Counted from the stretch's first letter, positions 31,801 through 39,349 are shown. The stretch: 64,000 nt of DNA from Ceratorhiza oryzae-sativae (GCA_030998015.1 JARWMV010000067.1:1-64000), one strand, 5' to 3'. Notes: generated by a model not told the origin, from the letters alone. Program-made: numbers and translations.

Positions 31801-34800
31801 CACGTATAGCCTCTGAGGATCCGCTTATTATTTAAAATAGGATATCCTGCTGATTATCCAATCTTTGGAATTATTTTGGTTAAATAATTCAAAAGCTCTA
31901 AGGAGTTTCCAGCATATAGTGGTGTACATAATGTGTTTAGTAACACATTTAGGCCGGGAGTAATTGACCGATAAACATAGTTAGGTATGAATCTCCTGCT
32001 ACTAGAACAAGCATAAAGAAAGTGAATAATGATAAGTATGAAAAGAATCTTTGGTTGTGCATTGAGGTCAAATTTATCATACAATTAAATATTTATTATA
32101 ACTCTCTTCCTGTGTTCATCCCTGATTTTATTTTTATTATGGAATTTAAACCTTCAGTCGTAAGATGGGATCCCTCATTCATCAATTTAGCGATTTTACA
32201 CCAGTCCAAATAATCTAATAATTTTACACCAAGCAAAGGGTTATTTTCAAAAAAAGGTCCGCGCGCGTTAGTTGCTGGTGGGACTTGTCCCACCAACCAA
32301 CGTGAGCAATCGCAACCGTTTGCGATTGCTAGTGCGCGGCATAATATCGATATTTAGCCGCCGGCTGAAAATGACGAACGGTCGTCATTTTCTACGAGGG
32401 AATCTTTAGGATTCCCTCTAACGCCGGCGGGACCCGTGCACGCCTGCGAACGCCTTGGCTTAAGCCAAGCAAGCTTGGCTCATATTGACCTTAAGGTCAA
32501 TAATCAAGCCAAGGCGGCCCTGGCGTGCGCGCGGCGTCTGATTCCGAGGTACCCTGGAACTGAAAGTTCCAGGGTACCTCGCAATACCTCGCCGCGAACG
32601 CGGCCTCGATAACCATACCCACGGGTCAACAGCATGTATTTATATATAAATACAATGCTGGTTGACCCTAAGCGGGGGTATGATATTGGTTATATCTGAA
32701 AATTTAGTAATAGTTAAAACCACTGCTGCCTTTCCTGAATATTGTGTTACACTACCTGAACCCAGGTATTTACTTAAACACTCCAATAAATTTTTATCTC
32801 TATCGTGCTGGGTTACTCTAAATCTTAATTGTATTCTATGCCCAATTGGATTTGATGGTCGTTCATAAATTCTTACATCAAAACTTACATCAACAGATAC
32901 AAAGCCTGAAACCCAATTAGAATCAGGAATTTCTTCAGTATTAATAACTGGTCTTTCAACAGGAGCATAGTCTTTAAACTCAGATTTTAAGGAATCCGAT
33001 AACCCTAAATTCATTGAGGCCCGCGCGCGTTAGTTGCTGGTGGGACTTGTCCCACCAACCAACGTGAGCAATCGCAACCGTTTGCGATTGCTAGTGCGCG
33101 GCATAATATCGATATTTAGCCGCCGGCTGAAAATGACGAACGGTCGTCATTTTCTACGAGGGAATCTTTAGGATTCCCTCTAACGCCGGCGGGACTATTT
33201 GTTTCAACCCTTCCATAGTAAGATGAGATTTATTGCTTATTAGTTCTACTTCTTTAAACAAAAGAAAATCTGCTTTTTTTTGTGTCAATAAAGGGTATTT
33301 ATCTAAATGATCTATAAGTTGTAACAAATCTTGTTTAGAATCAATTGAATAATTCGCCTTATTTTCAGAAGGAGTTGAATGAATTGAGCCGATTCCACCC
33401 AGAGATTGTTGTAGTTTTAATAATCCGCTCCCTGGATCTCTAGAGATCCAGGAGGCGGGGTAAGTCTTTTATGTGAAGACCTAATTGAAATTTAGTTTGG
33501 ATTCTCCATCCTAACTTTCTAGTCTTATTTTTGTCGACTATGATACTGAATGACCCCTCAAGGATACTATATGACTTAGGTGGTATTCTTAAAATACCAT
33601 CTTACTCAAAAAGGGGAGACTTATAACAGCAACTACCCCCTAAAACTGAAAGCCGTGTAATTCACTATGGAATTGTGAGGTACCCTGGACCATTCAGTCC
33701 AGGGTACCTCACAATCATGGAATTACGAGTTTGTAGTATACAACATGAAAATATAATTGCACGATACTTAACAAACATAACGACAATTGACCCCCAATGC
33801 CTTACAGCATGTTGGGGGGCAATTGCCCCCCAAACTATGCAGCGTAGCTGCATATGTTTGGGGGGTCAATTGTTTTTATAAACCTATTTTATATAGCATC
33901 ATTTTTGGCATAACGTCTTTTAACAACCCTGCCTGGGCAACTGCGCTTTAGCGCACGTCTTGGCAGGGGTAGGATTGCAAAACCGGCATTGATCTACGTG
34001 GAATTACTATTCGGCAACCACTACCTCTGTTAACTTTTCGGCATTTTAAATCCCATTTGGCATTTAAAACTCCGCTCCCTGGATCTCTAGAGATCCAGGA
34101 GGCGGACTAATAAACTTACTTCGTCGACTGTATAGCATTCCGTACAAAGAAAAACTCTTTGTGTTGTTCGACAAAAGCTACCATCATCGCACAACCAGTA
34201 GCTCAATGAGGAAACTGTTAACAACTCGTTTATGTTAGTTGGTATTATTTTTTTCCCATCAAGATAAAATAGATCGTAAATTGTGTTAAAACACGGCAAT
34301 GAAGAAGTATTAAATGAAATTTGAGTATAAATTTTGCCTGTCCGGTAATCAGGTTTCTGATCACGAGATTTTGGAGCCGATAAACAATAGCTTCTGAATA
34401 ATTCGTACAAGTGAAAAAGATACTCTTTATTAGCGGAACCTTGTTTAAATCTTAAACGAATACCCTCCGCGCTCTTTGATCGCCCGCAGGGCGGCCTAAG
34501 CGCGGAGGGCTCCACTAATCGATGATTTGCGAAGGCAAATCTACACCCTGCCTAGAGAACTGCGCTTTAGCGCACGTCTTGGCAGGGGTATCGATTAGCG
34601 GGGTTACTATTAATACTTGCTTTATGTGCGTTTAAGTCCCCCAAAATGAGTCCTACTAAAATTTGTTCTAATTCATTTGAAAGGGAAAAGGATTCTCGTT
34701 CAACTTTATTCAATTTTCGCATTTTAACAGGCAATAAAGAAGTAAGTAAAAATTCAATATGGGCGCCTGGGCCGGATCCGTTAAATGAAAATACTTCAAA

Positions 34801-36795
34801 TTCAGCGGTAGCAATAACCATAATAATTAATAACCAGAAAATATGACAAAACCGTGGTTTGAGTTGAAGAAAAAAAGATAAAATTGAAAAATAAAACATT
34901 TTTAAAAATTAATATGTTGATAGTCTCTAAATCTAAACACACTAGATGTTCTTCACTAACCGGGACATTTAGAATAGACGGTACTTGACCGATTAGGTGG
35001 GAAATACCGTTCATGTTCCTAAACTTCAAGGGGCAAGAAAACAATGACCTCCCAATGCGTTACCAAGCCTGTAAGGCCAACGTATTGGGAGGGCCATTAC
35101 CCCCCCCAAACAATGCAGCATAGCTGCATCAGTTTGGGGGGTCAACTGGGGTTTATTTTGTCAAAAGACTGGGCCCGCCGGCGTTAGAGGGAATCCTAAC
35201 TTGAGGTAGCCTTGACCATGAGTCCAGGCTACCTCAACATAAAGATTCCCTCGTAGAAAATGACGACCGTTCGTCATTTTCAGCCGGCGGCTAAATATCG
35301 ATATTATGCCGCGCACTAGCAATCGCAAACGGTTGCGATTGCTCACGTTGGTTGGTGGGACAAGTCCCACCAGCAACTAACGCGCGCGGAGTTCTTCATA
35401 GATTAGAAGTTGACCATAATTAAAAGTTGATTACCCTCGCCTATGTACGTTTACAACGTACACTGGCGTGAGAGTATACTTCGAAAATTGGTCATCCCTA
35501 AAGGACCACAACTCCGCCGGTGGTCCCCCGGCGAAAGAATAGGTAAATTGGTTGCCTTTATTCCTTCCCATTTTGGTTAGGGTTCACCTAGCCCCAAATA
35601 AGAGGACAGTTTACCCCAAGTATGACCCGTGCACGCCTGCGAACGCCTTGGCTTAAGCCAAGGCGGCCCTGGCGTGCGCGCGGCGTCTGATTCCGAGGTA
35701 CCCTGGAACTGAAAGTTCCAGGGTACCTCGCAATACCTCGCCGCGAACGCGGCCTCGATAACCATACCCACGGGTCGTTGACCCTCCGCTTATCGGCTGA
35801 AATCTTGGGTTACACCTAAGATTTCAGCCGATAAGCGGGGGTATGATATAGTCCTTTCCTCCGCCTAGCGGAGAGATCGAAGACCATACTATGATTAGAG
35901 GCAAAAAGTGTAATCTAGAATCCTCTTTTATGTTGTTTTGCGTCAATTAATTTTTCCAACATCAATCAAACCAATTATGAACCAGGGGTTTGCGTCAATC
36001 AGACCACTTATGAACCAAGGATTAACATCAGTTGAAGAGGCGCCTTCGGCGCGGTTATAAGATTTGGAAACACTTATTTGCTTAGAATGGATTTTGACTT
36101 GATAATTTCTTTCGAAACCCATTAGAGTACACCTTAAGCGAATAGTCTGAATTCAACTACTCACCAACTACCGTCTACTCGTTGCGCTTTTACAAAGTTT
36201 AAATTTCCGGTCCCGATCCCGGATGGATTAAAGGATTTGATTCCTTTGATTAGCTCGAAATCCTTTACCCTCGCGAGAGATTTAAACTCTGATTTAGTTC
36301 CGCGGTAACCCATTTAACTTTCGTTTATCTTACGGCTTGTTACCTTACATGAGTAATTACTTCATCCACAAACAGCCTTTCGACTATTGCTTGGTACCGT
36401 AAGCTTTAGGGTGTTCCCGGAGTTTGATAGTTTTGATCCCCAAATATTGAATGTTTTTCCAAAACAATTAAAGGATCCTCGCCCATATATGAAATAGAAT
36501 AGATATGAACTAAAGTTGAAACGAATAAAACAGGAATTAACATTGAAACAGTTAAAGAATCAAATAAGAATCCCCAAGAAACAGACATTAACTCAGAATC
36601 GATCCAACTTGTTAAGTAAATAGATACAGGTGAACCGCAGATACCTACTTCGTAAAAGGCTATAGCTGCCATAACACTAGTCAAACCTAGTGAAGAGCAA
36701 GTAATGATGTGACTTCCAGTCACACCAATTTTTCGTCCTAATAGTCCTGAAACTAAAGAACCTAGTAATGGTAAAAATAAGATAGATAGATACAT
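12957..36795 (-). CDS. nad5: nad5, NADH dehydrogenase subunit 5 (six exons)
   Basis: Proton-pumping subunit of respiratory complex I in the inner mitochondrial membrane. Exons on the minus strand: 36795-36472, 32059-31967, 29937-29605, 24286-24083, 20120-20016, 13886-12957. Together they give about 662 codons, a normal length for fungal nad5, with TAA at 12957-12959. Recognisable blocks in order: [111 protein letters not shown]. No hairpin repeat lies in any exon. The spliced frame is continuous across all junctions; exact borders may shift by 1-3 nt at the exon 3/4 and exon 5/6 junctions. Exons 1-5 lie in the giant inverted repeat; the window does not show whether exon 6 does. Confidence 0.95.
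13937..14516 (-). pseudogene. LAGLIDADG_1 endonuclease, C-terminal part
   Basis: Upstream piece ([36 protein letters not shown]), then a GGTCCAGCAAG hairpin and DHE-1, then the tail ([38 protein letters not shown], stop). These match the second half of double-motif LAGLIDADG_1 proteins. The first half is missing, and a TACGGTGGTTTTGGGCCC repeat cuts the upstream end. It lies just before exon 6, the usual place for an intron 3' ORF. Confidence 0.75.
14112..14333 (-). mobile_element. DHE-1, 222-bp form
   Basis: Splits the LAGLIDADG_1 ORF between KVFKLG and SQHFVSH. Confidence 0.95.
14685..14906 (-). mobile_element. DHE-1, 222-bp form
   Basis: Directly follows, in reading direction, the last residues of the LAGLIDADG_2 ORF (PVVQS). 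Confidence 0.95.
14907..15473 (-). pseudogene. LAGLIDADG_2 endonuclease, internal deletion
   Basis: N-terminal part [32 protein letters not shown] and [11 protein letters not shown] (15473-15275). Then TTGGGGG/CCTCCCAATGCG hairpins replace about 70 residues. The C-terminal part has [31 protein letters not shown] and [14 protein letters not shown]. Both motif blocks survive but the centre is lost, so it is inactive. Confidence 0.8.
15514..15767 (-). mobile_element. DHE-2, 254-bp form with extra arm
   Basis: Contains the extra AAGCAAGCTTGGCTCATATTG...CAATAATCAAGCC insert in the CCTTGG arm. Borders read TTTGA at both ends rather than TATGA. Confidence 0.9.
15768..16035. other. No gene seen; hairpins
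   Basis: CCCCAATTTACGG...CCGTAAATTGG with a CCTAGGTATAA arm (15819-15890), and two GGTCCAGCAAG hairpins (15918-15950, 15996-16030), minus orientation. Confidence 0.55.
16036..16257 (-). mobile_element. DHE-1, 222-bp form
   Basis: Abuts DHE-3 at 16258. Confidence 0.95.
16258..16467 (+). mobile_element. DHE-3
   Basis: Full form with the CCTGCC/GGCAGG arm. It has a DHE-1 on each side, giving a DHE-1/DHE-3/DHE-1 block of 655 bp. Confidence 0.9.
16469..16690 (-). mobile_element. DHE-1, 222-bp form
   Basis: Right member of the DHE-1/DHE-3/DHE-1 block. Confidence 0.95.
16799..17020 (-). mobile_element. DHE-1, 222-bp form
   Basis: Third DHE-1 within 1 kb, all in the same orientation. Confidence 0.95.
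17021..17342. other. No gene recognised
   Basis: CGAGGTAGCC hairpin (17052-17096), an unassigned minus-strand frame ([19 protein letters not shown], about 17100-17215), then AATGCAGC and GGGCGGCTAAAGCCGCCC hairpins. Confidence 0.4.
17343..18371 (-). pseudogene. LAGLIDADG_1 endonuclease following nad4L-like fragment
   Basis: Opens in frame with [19 protein letters not shown], then [20 protein letters not shown] (first motif). An AATGCAGC/TTGGGGGG hairpin block (18016-18135) and DHE-1 follow, then [20 protein letters not shown] and [32 protein letters not shown] insert and the second motif start [12 protein letters not shown] complete it, and it then breaks off. Typical double-motif LAGLIDADG_1 order. 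An ORF in frame with an upstream exon is common for group I intron endonucleases. Confidence 0.8.
17767..17938 (-). mobile_element. DHE-1, 172-bp form
   Basis: Interrupts the LAGLIDADG_1 ORF before the [11 protein letters not shown] segment. Confidence 0.95.
18372..18543 (-). mobile_element. DHE-1, 172-bp form
   Basis: Lies between the nad4L-like N-terminus (...SSFGLGV) and AIAGA. Confidence 0.95.
18545..18685 (-). pseudogene. nad4L: nad4L-like N-terminal fragment
   Basis: 47 codons from [23 protein letters not shown], then [35 protein letters not shown] and the two hydrophobic segments match the start of NADH dehydrogenase subunit 4L (normally about 90 residues). DHE-1 follows, then AIAGA, which resembles the conserved IAGAE block. 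The intervening 10-15 residues and the C-terminal helix are not found. It lies inside nad5 intron 5. Either a broken copy or the first exon of a split nad4L. Confidence 0.7.
18696..18867 (-). mobile_element. DHE-1, 172-bp form
   Basis: Ends (in reading direction) 10 bp before the nad4L-like ATG. Confidence 0.95.
19032..19262 (+). CDS. ORF of unknown function
   Basis: About 77 open codons ([17 protein letters not shown] ... [15 protein letters not shown]) ending at a DHE-3. It runs opposite to nad5 inside intron 5. Composition looks coding-like, but no family is recognised; it may be chance. Confidence 0.25.
19262..19472 (-). mobile_element. DHE-3
   Basis: Full form. ATTATTA occurs at both borders, a possible target duplication. 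Confidence 0.88.
20016..20120 (-). CDS. nad5: nad5 exon 5
   Basis: 35 codons [20 protein letters not shown] ... IIHAMADQ. Starts after an intron ending in G; its 3' end is set so that the junction reads MADQ-QDVRK. Confidence 0.9.
20305..20390 (-). mobile_element. DHE-2, truncated
   Basis: Only the AT-core hairpin and the GCGGCCTCG edge remain; a CGCTCTTTGATCG hairpin adjoins. Confidence 0.8.
20508..20609 (-). repeat. CCCCAAATTGGGGG element
   Basis: Interrupts LAGLIDADG_2 ORF B after the DDGGF motif. Confidence 0.85.
20856..21027 (+). mobile_element. DHE-1, 172-bp form
   Basis: Interrupts LAGLIDADG_2 ORF B between HLYE and EFCPSG. A 174-bp removal keeps the frame. Confidence 0.95.
21330..21539 (-). 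mobile_element. DHE-3
   Basis: Abuts the next DHE-1. Confidence 0.88.
21540..21711 (+). mobile_element. DHE-1, 172-bp form
   Basis: Joined to DHE-3 with no gap. Confidence 0.95.
21712..22214. other. Intron 4 stretch, no gene recognised
   Basis: Includes GGTCCCTTACAGGGACC, GGAGCTC and TTGATTGATC/GATTCAATCAA-like inverted pairs and a GCGCTTAGGCCGCGCC half element. A minus-strand frame 22135-22200 ([15 protein letters not shown]) looks coding-like but is too short to assign. Confidence 0.4.
22215..22685 (-). pseudogene. LAGLIDADG_2 endonuclease A of intron 4
   Basis: C-terminal half only: [47 protein letters not shown], an in-frame TAA where related ORFs have Tyr, then [29 protein letters not shown] hairpin and the tail [12 protein letters not shown] follow. 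The stop codon and missing N-terminus make it inactive. The same TAA is in both arms. Confidence 0.8.
22240..22432 (-). repeat. CACTCGAG...ACCGTCGCG hairpin element, 193 bp
   Basis: Arms CACTCGAGAATGCATGTAG and GCATGATTTGG, CGGCCGCGCCGG, GGGACGCCCG/CGGGCGGTCCC, with a nested CCAAAAACACC/AATGCAGC hairpin in the distal loop. Sits between HIHSS and MQYKI of the endonuclease. Confidence 0.85.
22683..22892 (+). mobile_element. DHE-2
   Basis: Borders TCAA on both sides. Starts the surviving part of the adjacent LAGLIDADG_2 fragment. Confidence 0.9.
22947..23169 (+). mobile_element. DHE-1, 223 bp (222-bp form plus one A)
   Basis: Has GCAAACCG where all others have GCAACCG. The right-arm partner lacks the extra A. 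Confidence 0.95.
23170..23894. other. Intron 4 5' region with group I core
   Basis: Contains partial palindromes, a shortened DHE-2-like scrap (23593-23666), and the conserved group I pieces GACTATATCTC and TAGTCTCTGAGGC (minus strand) at about 23820-23875. Confidence 0.6.
23895..24035 (+). repeat. CCCCGCTAATCGAT element
   Basis: Lies between exon 4 and the intron 4 core. Confidence 0.85.
24083..24286 (-). CDS. nad5: nad5 exon 4
   Basis: 68 codons [20 protein letters not shown] ... [11 protein letters not shown]. The 5' border may shift by one base. Confidence 0.92.
24301..24509 (-). mobile_element. DHE-2
   Basis: Minus orientation, ends 15 bp from exon 4. Retains a GG that the right-arm copy has lost. 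Confidence 0.9.
25022..25243 (+). mobile_element. DHE-1, 222-bp form
   Basis: Flanked by GCAGCATGTCC / GGACATGCTACTGC, so a further inverted pair surrounds the element. Confidence 0.95.
25411..25530 (-). repeat. CACTCGAG...ACCGTCGCG hairpin element, 120 bp
   Basis: Short form without the nested hairpin. TAT at both borders; removing it joins RFKL to [10 protein letters not shown] in frame. Confidence 0.87.
26189..26360 (+). mobile_element. DHE-1, 172-bp variant
   Basis: Variant loop CTTTCAG, plus CGTAAGCAATCG and GCGCGGAATAAT substitutions; the most diverged copy. In the GIY-YIG ORF. Confidence 0.95.
26482..26735 (+). mobile_element. DHE-2, long form
   Basis: Flanked by TCATA. Removal joins GNLFNTYD to [10 protein letters not shown] in frame in the GIY-YIG ORF. 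Confidence 0.92.
26795..26966 (+). mobile_element. DHE-1, 172-bp variant
   Basis: Same CTTTCAG loop as the copy 435 bp away. In the GIY-YIG ORF between EEYNP and WNNSHP. Confidence 0.95.
27180..27371 (-). repeat. CACTCGAG...ACCGTCGCG hairpin element, 192 bp
   Basis: Long form, between YYFLP and VFKTPNYL of the GIY-YIG ORF. Confidence 0.87.
27992..28201 (-). CDS. GC-richer ORF segment of unknown function
   Basis: About 65 open codons ([20 protein letters not shown] ... [15 protein letters not shown]). GC content and codons differ from the surrounding AT-rich intron. Not recognised; possible foreign insert or chance. Confidence 0.25.
   Translation of the reverse strand, partial: DGSINDKTVKVGSARAVKPVLSTAILVPGIPSSNSLARSKIALGLIKATEFADVQPNLIYFCFFFTCQK
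28602..28854 (-). mobile_element. DHE-2, long form
   Basis: TATGA at both borders, in intron 3. Confidence 0.92.
28911..29082 (-). mobile_element. DHE-1, 172-bp form
   Basis: Flanked by CGCAGCATGT / ACATGCTGCG, an extra 10-bp inverted pair around the element. Confidence 0.95.
29083..29604 (-). other. 5' part of nad5 intron 3
   Basis: Contains a long CCTGCCTGGACCC...GGTGGGAAGGGTGG...GGCATGGG hairpin next to exon 3 (29445-29575) and unassigned AT-rich intron sequence. Confidence 0.5.
29605..29937 (-). CDS. nad5: nad5 exon 3
   Basis: 111 codons from [18 protein letters not shown] to PVSALLHAA, including the [14 protein letters not shown] block. Confidence 0.95.
30217..30438 (-). mobile_element. 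DHE-1, 222-bp form
   Basis: Separates the C-terminal block of the intron 2 LAGLIDADG_2 ORF from its short tail (INAI/YKI). Confidence 0.95.
30585..30837 (-). mobile_element. DHE-2, long form
   Basis: GTATGA borders; lies at the border of the NUMOD piece and the LAGLIDADG C-terminal block. Confidence 0.92.
31117..31215 (+). repeat. CCCCAAATTGGGGG element
   Basis: Lies at the other border between the LAGLIDADG N-terminal block and the NUMOD piece. Confidence 0.85.
31967..32059 (-). CDS. nad5: nad5 exon 2
   Basis: 31 codons, [20 protein letters not shown] to LTMFIG. Preceded by an intron ending in G, ends in T. Confidence 0.95.
32259..32430 (+). mobile_element. DHE-1, 172-bp form
   Basis: Abuts DHE-2 at 32431. 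Confidence 0.95.
32431..32683 (-). mobile_element. DHE-2, long form
   Basis: With the neighbouring DHE-1 forms a 425-bp insert in the LAGLIDADG_1 ORF. Confidence 0.92.
33021..33192 (+). mobile_element. DHE-1, 172-bp form
   Basis: Inserted between KQIV and ASMNLG. Removing exactly 172 bp keeps the frame. Confidence 0.95.
33876..34899 (-). pseudogene. LAGLIDADG_2 endonuclease of intron 1
   Basis: Nearly complete: [36 protein letters not shown], a CCCCGCTAATCGAT insert, [66 protein letters not shown], a 37-bp hairpin, [29 protein letters not shown], a CCTGCC hairpin, and the usual tail [12 protein letters not shown]. Both motif blocks are present, so this is among the best preserved endonucleases here, broken only by three inserts. 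Confidence 0.88.
34463..34603 (-). repeat. CCCCGCTAATCGAT element
   Basis: Splits the intron 1 LAGLIDADG_2 ORF between INSN and the RLRFKQG block. Confidence 0.87.
35175..35389 (-). mobile_element. DHE-1, 215-bp variant
   Basis: Nested loop hairpin is shortened and altered (TTGAGGTAGCC...GGCTACCTCAA). Only this locus and its mirror have it. Confidence 0.93.
35624..35846 (-). mobile_element. DHE-2 / DHE-3 hybrid
   Basis: DHE-2 body with the AT-core hairpin replaced by CCGCTTATCGGCTGAAATCTTG...TTTCAGCCGATAAGCGG. TATGA borders. Confidence 0.88.
35941..36011 (-). pseudogene. LAGLIDADG_1 first motif, duplicated
   Basis: Reads [20 protein letters not shown] then DVGKIN-stop: the first LAGLIDADG motif in two tandem copies. 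Matches the missing N-terminus of the LAGLIDADG_1 ORF at 33596. Confidence 0.75.
36472..36795 (-). CDS. nad5: nad5 exon 1
   Basis: 108 codons, start [20 protein letters not shown], ends [11 protein letters not shown] chosen because it fits the family's N-terminus; the preceding bases contain no in-frame alternative I would prefer. Confidence 0.95.
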
Positions 36796-36910
36796 TATGT
36801 TCTAAGTGAAATGGTTCCTCTTACAAACCCATGAATGGTAACACCTTAATTTTAAATGAATAGAAATTGGGGTAAGGGGATTTAATTAGGGATATTATTA
36901 AAACATATAA

Positions 36911-37193
36911 TTATTGCCCTTTAACTTTAGCAGCTAATTTATACCCGCCGGCGTTAGAGGGAATCCTAAAGATTCCCTCGTAGAAAATGACGACCGTTCG
37001 TCATTTTCAGCCGGCGGCTAAATATCGATATTATGCCGCGCACTAGCAATCGCAAACGGTTGCGATTGCTCACGTTGGTTGGTGGGACAAGTCCCACCAG
37101 CAACTAACGCGCGCGGGTGAACTAAAGTAGGGAGTTACAATACTTCGAAAAAGTTCCATAGAACCCGCAGGAATATATAGTTTGTACCCATCT
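36911..37193 (-). pseudogene. LAGLIDADG_2 C-terminal tail
   Basis: DGYKLYIPAGSMELFRSIVT, PYF, DHE-1, YKLAAKVKGQ-stop, ending 115 bp before the nad5 start. Confidence 0.65.
36945..37116 (-). mobile_element. DHE-1, 172-bp form
   Basis: Inserted six codons or so before the endonuclease-tail stop region. Confidence 0.95.
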
Positions 37194-37747
37194 AAATGTT
37201 TATCATATTTTTATTATATCTCATAAGATAATTTACTTTAAAATAGTCTCTAAATCTACTTCCTAAATTCATTGAACTTCCGATATAGGTTTTATTGTTT
37301 AATAAATTAGTCCATCGGTATACACCTATTTTTGCTTTATTATCCTTAATAATAGATACTTTCAATAAATCAGCATTAGAGTACGTTACTACTGACCCCC
37401 AAACATGTGCAGCTACGCTGCATTGTTTGGTGGGCAGCAACCCCCCGATATTGTAATGCCCGCCGGCGTTAGAGGGAATCCTAAAGATTCCCTCGTAGAA
37501 AATGACGACCGTTCGTCATTTTCAGCCGGCGGCTAAATATCGATATTATGCCGCGCACTAGCAATCGCAAACGGTTGCGATTGCTCACGTTGGTTGGTGG
37601 GACAAGTCCCACCAGCAACTAACGCGCGCGGCAATGTCGGGGGTCTACGGGAATGACAGAAAATTGCAATAAATATGAGCACTCAACAGTACTTACATAA
37701 GAATATATATTTAATAAATCAGTAGTTAAAGATAAAATAATTTGTTT
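37193..37747 (-). pseudogene. GIY-YIG endonuclease, N-terminal fragment
   Basis: ILSLTTDLLNIYSYVSTVEC, SYLLQFSVIP, inserts, VTYSNADLLKVSIIKDNKAK, IGVYRWTNLLNNKTYIGSS, SRFRDYFKVNYL, then broken off by an LAGLIDADG_2 tail. GIY and YIG motifs and the Arg helix are visible; the Glu helix is missing. Confidence 0.75.
37460..37631 (-). mobile_element. DHE-1, 172-bp form
   Basis: Inside a TTGGGGGG/CCCCCGAT hairpin within the GIY-YIG fragment. Confidence 0.95.
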
Positions 37748-37846
37748 CCAAAAACACCCCCAAACATGTGCAGCTACGCTGCATTGTTTGGGGGTGGTTT
37801 TGGCCAAGCCCGTAGGGCGCCCTACGGGCCATTTTTTGTTTATTTT

Positions 37847-38018
37847 CCGCCGGCGTTAGAGGGAATCCTAAAGATTCCCTCGTAGAAAATGACGACCGTT
37901 CGTCATTTTCAGCCGGCGGCTAAATATCGATATTATGCCGCGCACTAGCAATCGCAAACGGTTGCGATTGCTCACGTTGGTTGGTGGGACAAGTCCCACC
38001 AGCAACTAACGCGCGCGG
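37847..38018 (-). mobile_element. DHE-1, 172-bp form
   Basis: Abuts DHE-3 at 38019. Confidence 0.95.
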
Positions 38019-38231
38019 GCCCCCGCTCTATCGGCTAAAATCTTAGGTGTAACCCAAGATTTCAGCCGCCCTGCCTAGAGAACTGCGCTTTAGCGCACGT
38101 CTTGGCAGGGGTAATAAAGCGGAGGGTCAACGACCCGTGGGCATTGTTAACGAGGCCGCGTTCGCGGCGAGCCGCGCGCACGCCAGGGCCGCCTTGGCAA
38201 GCCAAGGCGTTCGCAGGCGTGCACGGGTAAT
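38019..38231 (+). mobile_element. DHE-3
   Basis: Same DHE-1/DHE-3 junction as at 16257 and 21539. Confidence 0.9.
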
Positions 38232-38533
38232 AAACTTCAAATAGTTTAAGAACCAAGAACCCTATTACAATAGATATGTTTTGCGCTGCTAAAAAGGAAT
38301 TTCTTCCTCTTCTTTTAATTACCCCTGCCAAGACGTGCGCTAAAGCGCAGTTGCCTAGGCAGGTTTATTTTAACCAACCCCAACAAATAGCCAAGGCTTG
38401 CGGTGTGATATATTCCGCTATAGCCATTGTAACATATTTTTTCCCATTAACTGTAAATACCTTTAACAGTTCGTTAAGACAAGGTAAACTTCTAGTAGTT
38501 AAATAACAATAATATGAGCCGTCTCTTCTTCTC

Positions 38534-38711
38534 ACCATTGACCCCCCAAACTGCCATTCCTTGACAATTCCTTAGGAAATGTCAAGGATTGATGTTTGGG
38601 GGTGTTTTTGGAAATCGCATTTCGGGCGTCCCCAGCGCGGCCGGCGCGGCCGAGAGTGCATGATTTGGTGTCCCATTGATGGGACGCCAAATCTACATGC
38701 ATTCTCGAGTG
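38534..38711 (-). repeat. CACTCGAG hairpin element, variant
   Basis: Distal arm replaced by CCAAAAACACCCCC...CAATCCTTGACA...TGTCAAGGA hairpin. Interrupts the endonuclease after EYLLS. Confidence 0.8.
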
Positions 38712-38927
38712 ATAGAAGATATTCTATATGGAGCAACCCAACGTTGCATCTCCACTGAGGAGCTCCATTAGTTGAAGGTTTTCTAATACTCCCATCACCT
38801 AGAAGAGAACCCGCTAGAATTGACATTGCTTCAGCCGTTAATTTAATTTCAGATAGAACAGAAGTAGGTAATCTCATTCCTACTGTAGACCCTAAACCAA
38901 GGGAGTATGGTATTAACGAAATACAAT

Positions 38928-39027
38928 TCCAACTCTCTGATCGCGCCTTTAGGCGCGGCCTAAGCGCTGAGGACTCCTAAATTGGGGGTGATTTGCGCAG
39001 GCAAATCTACACCCCCAATTTGGGGTT
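38928..39027 (-). repeat. CCCCAAATTGGGGG element
   Basis: Interrupts the same endonuclease near DYVKPNQ. Confidence 0.85.
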
Positions 39028-39096
39028 TGATTAGGTTTAACATAATCAAGATTACGTGAACCTGTGGAAATGGTTACATCTTTGGGGTAGATATAT

Positions 39097-39349
39097 GACC
39101 CGTGCACGCCTGCGAACGCCTTGGCTTAAGCCAAGCAAGCTTGGCTCATATTGACCTTAAGGTCAATAATCAAGCCAAGGCGGCCCTGGCGTGCGCGCGG
39201 CGTCTGATTCCGAGGTACCCTGGAACTGAAAGTTCCAGGGTACCTCGCAATACCTCGCCGCGAACGCGGCCTCGATAACCATACCCACGGGTCAACAGCA
39301 TGTATTTATATATAAATACAATGCTGGTTGACCCTAAGCGGGGGTATGA
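39097..39349 (-). mobile_element. DHE-2, long form
   Basis: TATGA borders. Confidence 0.92.

Larger units (their letters stand above)
29938..31966 (-). other. nad5 intron 2 (group I), 2.0 kb
   Basis: Core close to exon 2: GCTGGAAACTCC, AATCAGCAGGAAA, CCTCAGAGGCTATACG, AAGATATAGTCC, the usual P, Q, R and S order. Ends in G before TGG. Confidence 0.9.
32096..33596 (-). pseudogene. LAGLIDADG_1 endonuclease of intron 1
   Basis: [27 protein letters not shown], hairpin, [51 protein letters not shown]-1, [31 protein letters not shown] (second motif; the GEGS part reads SVDVS), then DHE-2 plus DHE-1, and a tail [21 protein letters not shown]. The first motif [11 protein letters not shown] is about 2.4 kb away (35941-36011). 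The degenerate second motif and the inserts argue for loss of function. Confidence 0.85.
32060..36471 (-). other. nad5 intron 1 (group I), 4.4 kb, probably nested
   Basis: 5' core CAAACTCCGGGAACACC then CTAAAGCTT, like intron 5. A second set of core-like signals (TTAGAGACTATC) lies around 34930. Two unrelated LAGLIDADG ORFs are present, the LAGLIDADG_1 one split around the LAGLIDADG_2 one, suggesting an intron within an intron. Confidence 0.75.
38362..39101 (-). pseudogene. LAGLIDADG_2 endonuclease upstream of nad5
   Basis: IYPKDVTISTGSRNLDYVKP, CCCCAAATTGGGGG element, ISLIPYSLGLGSTVGM, EAMSILAGSLLGDGSIRKPS, RCNVGLLHIEYLLS, CACTCGAG hairpin, RRRDGSYYCYLTTRSLPCLN, KYVTMAIAEYITPQALAICW, then a CCTGCC hairpin. 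C-terminal third absent or unrecognisable. Confidence 0.75.

Noticed and set aside
38062..38331. ORF across DHE-3 at 38062-38331 (mirror 43330-43599) as a gene
   Set aside because: Most of it translates repeat arms; only about 30 residues are unique and they match no known family.
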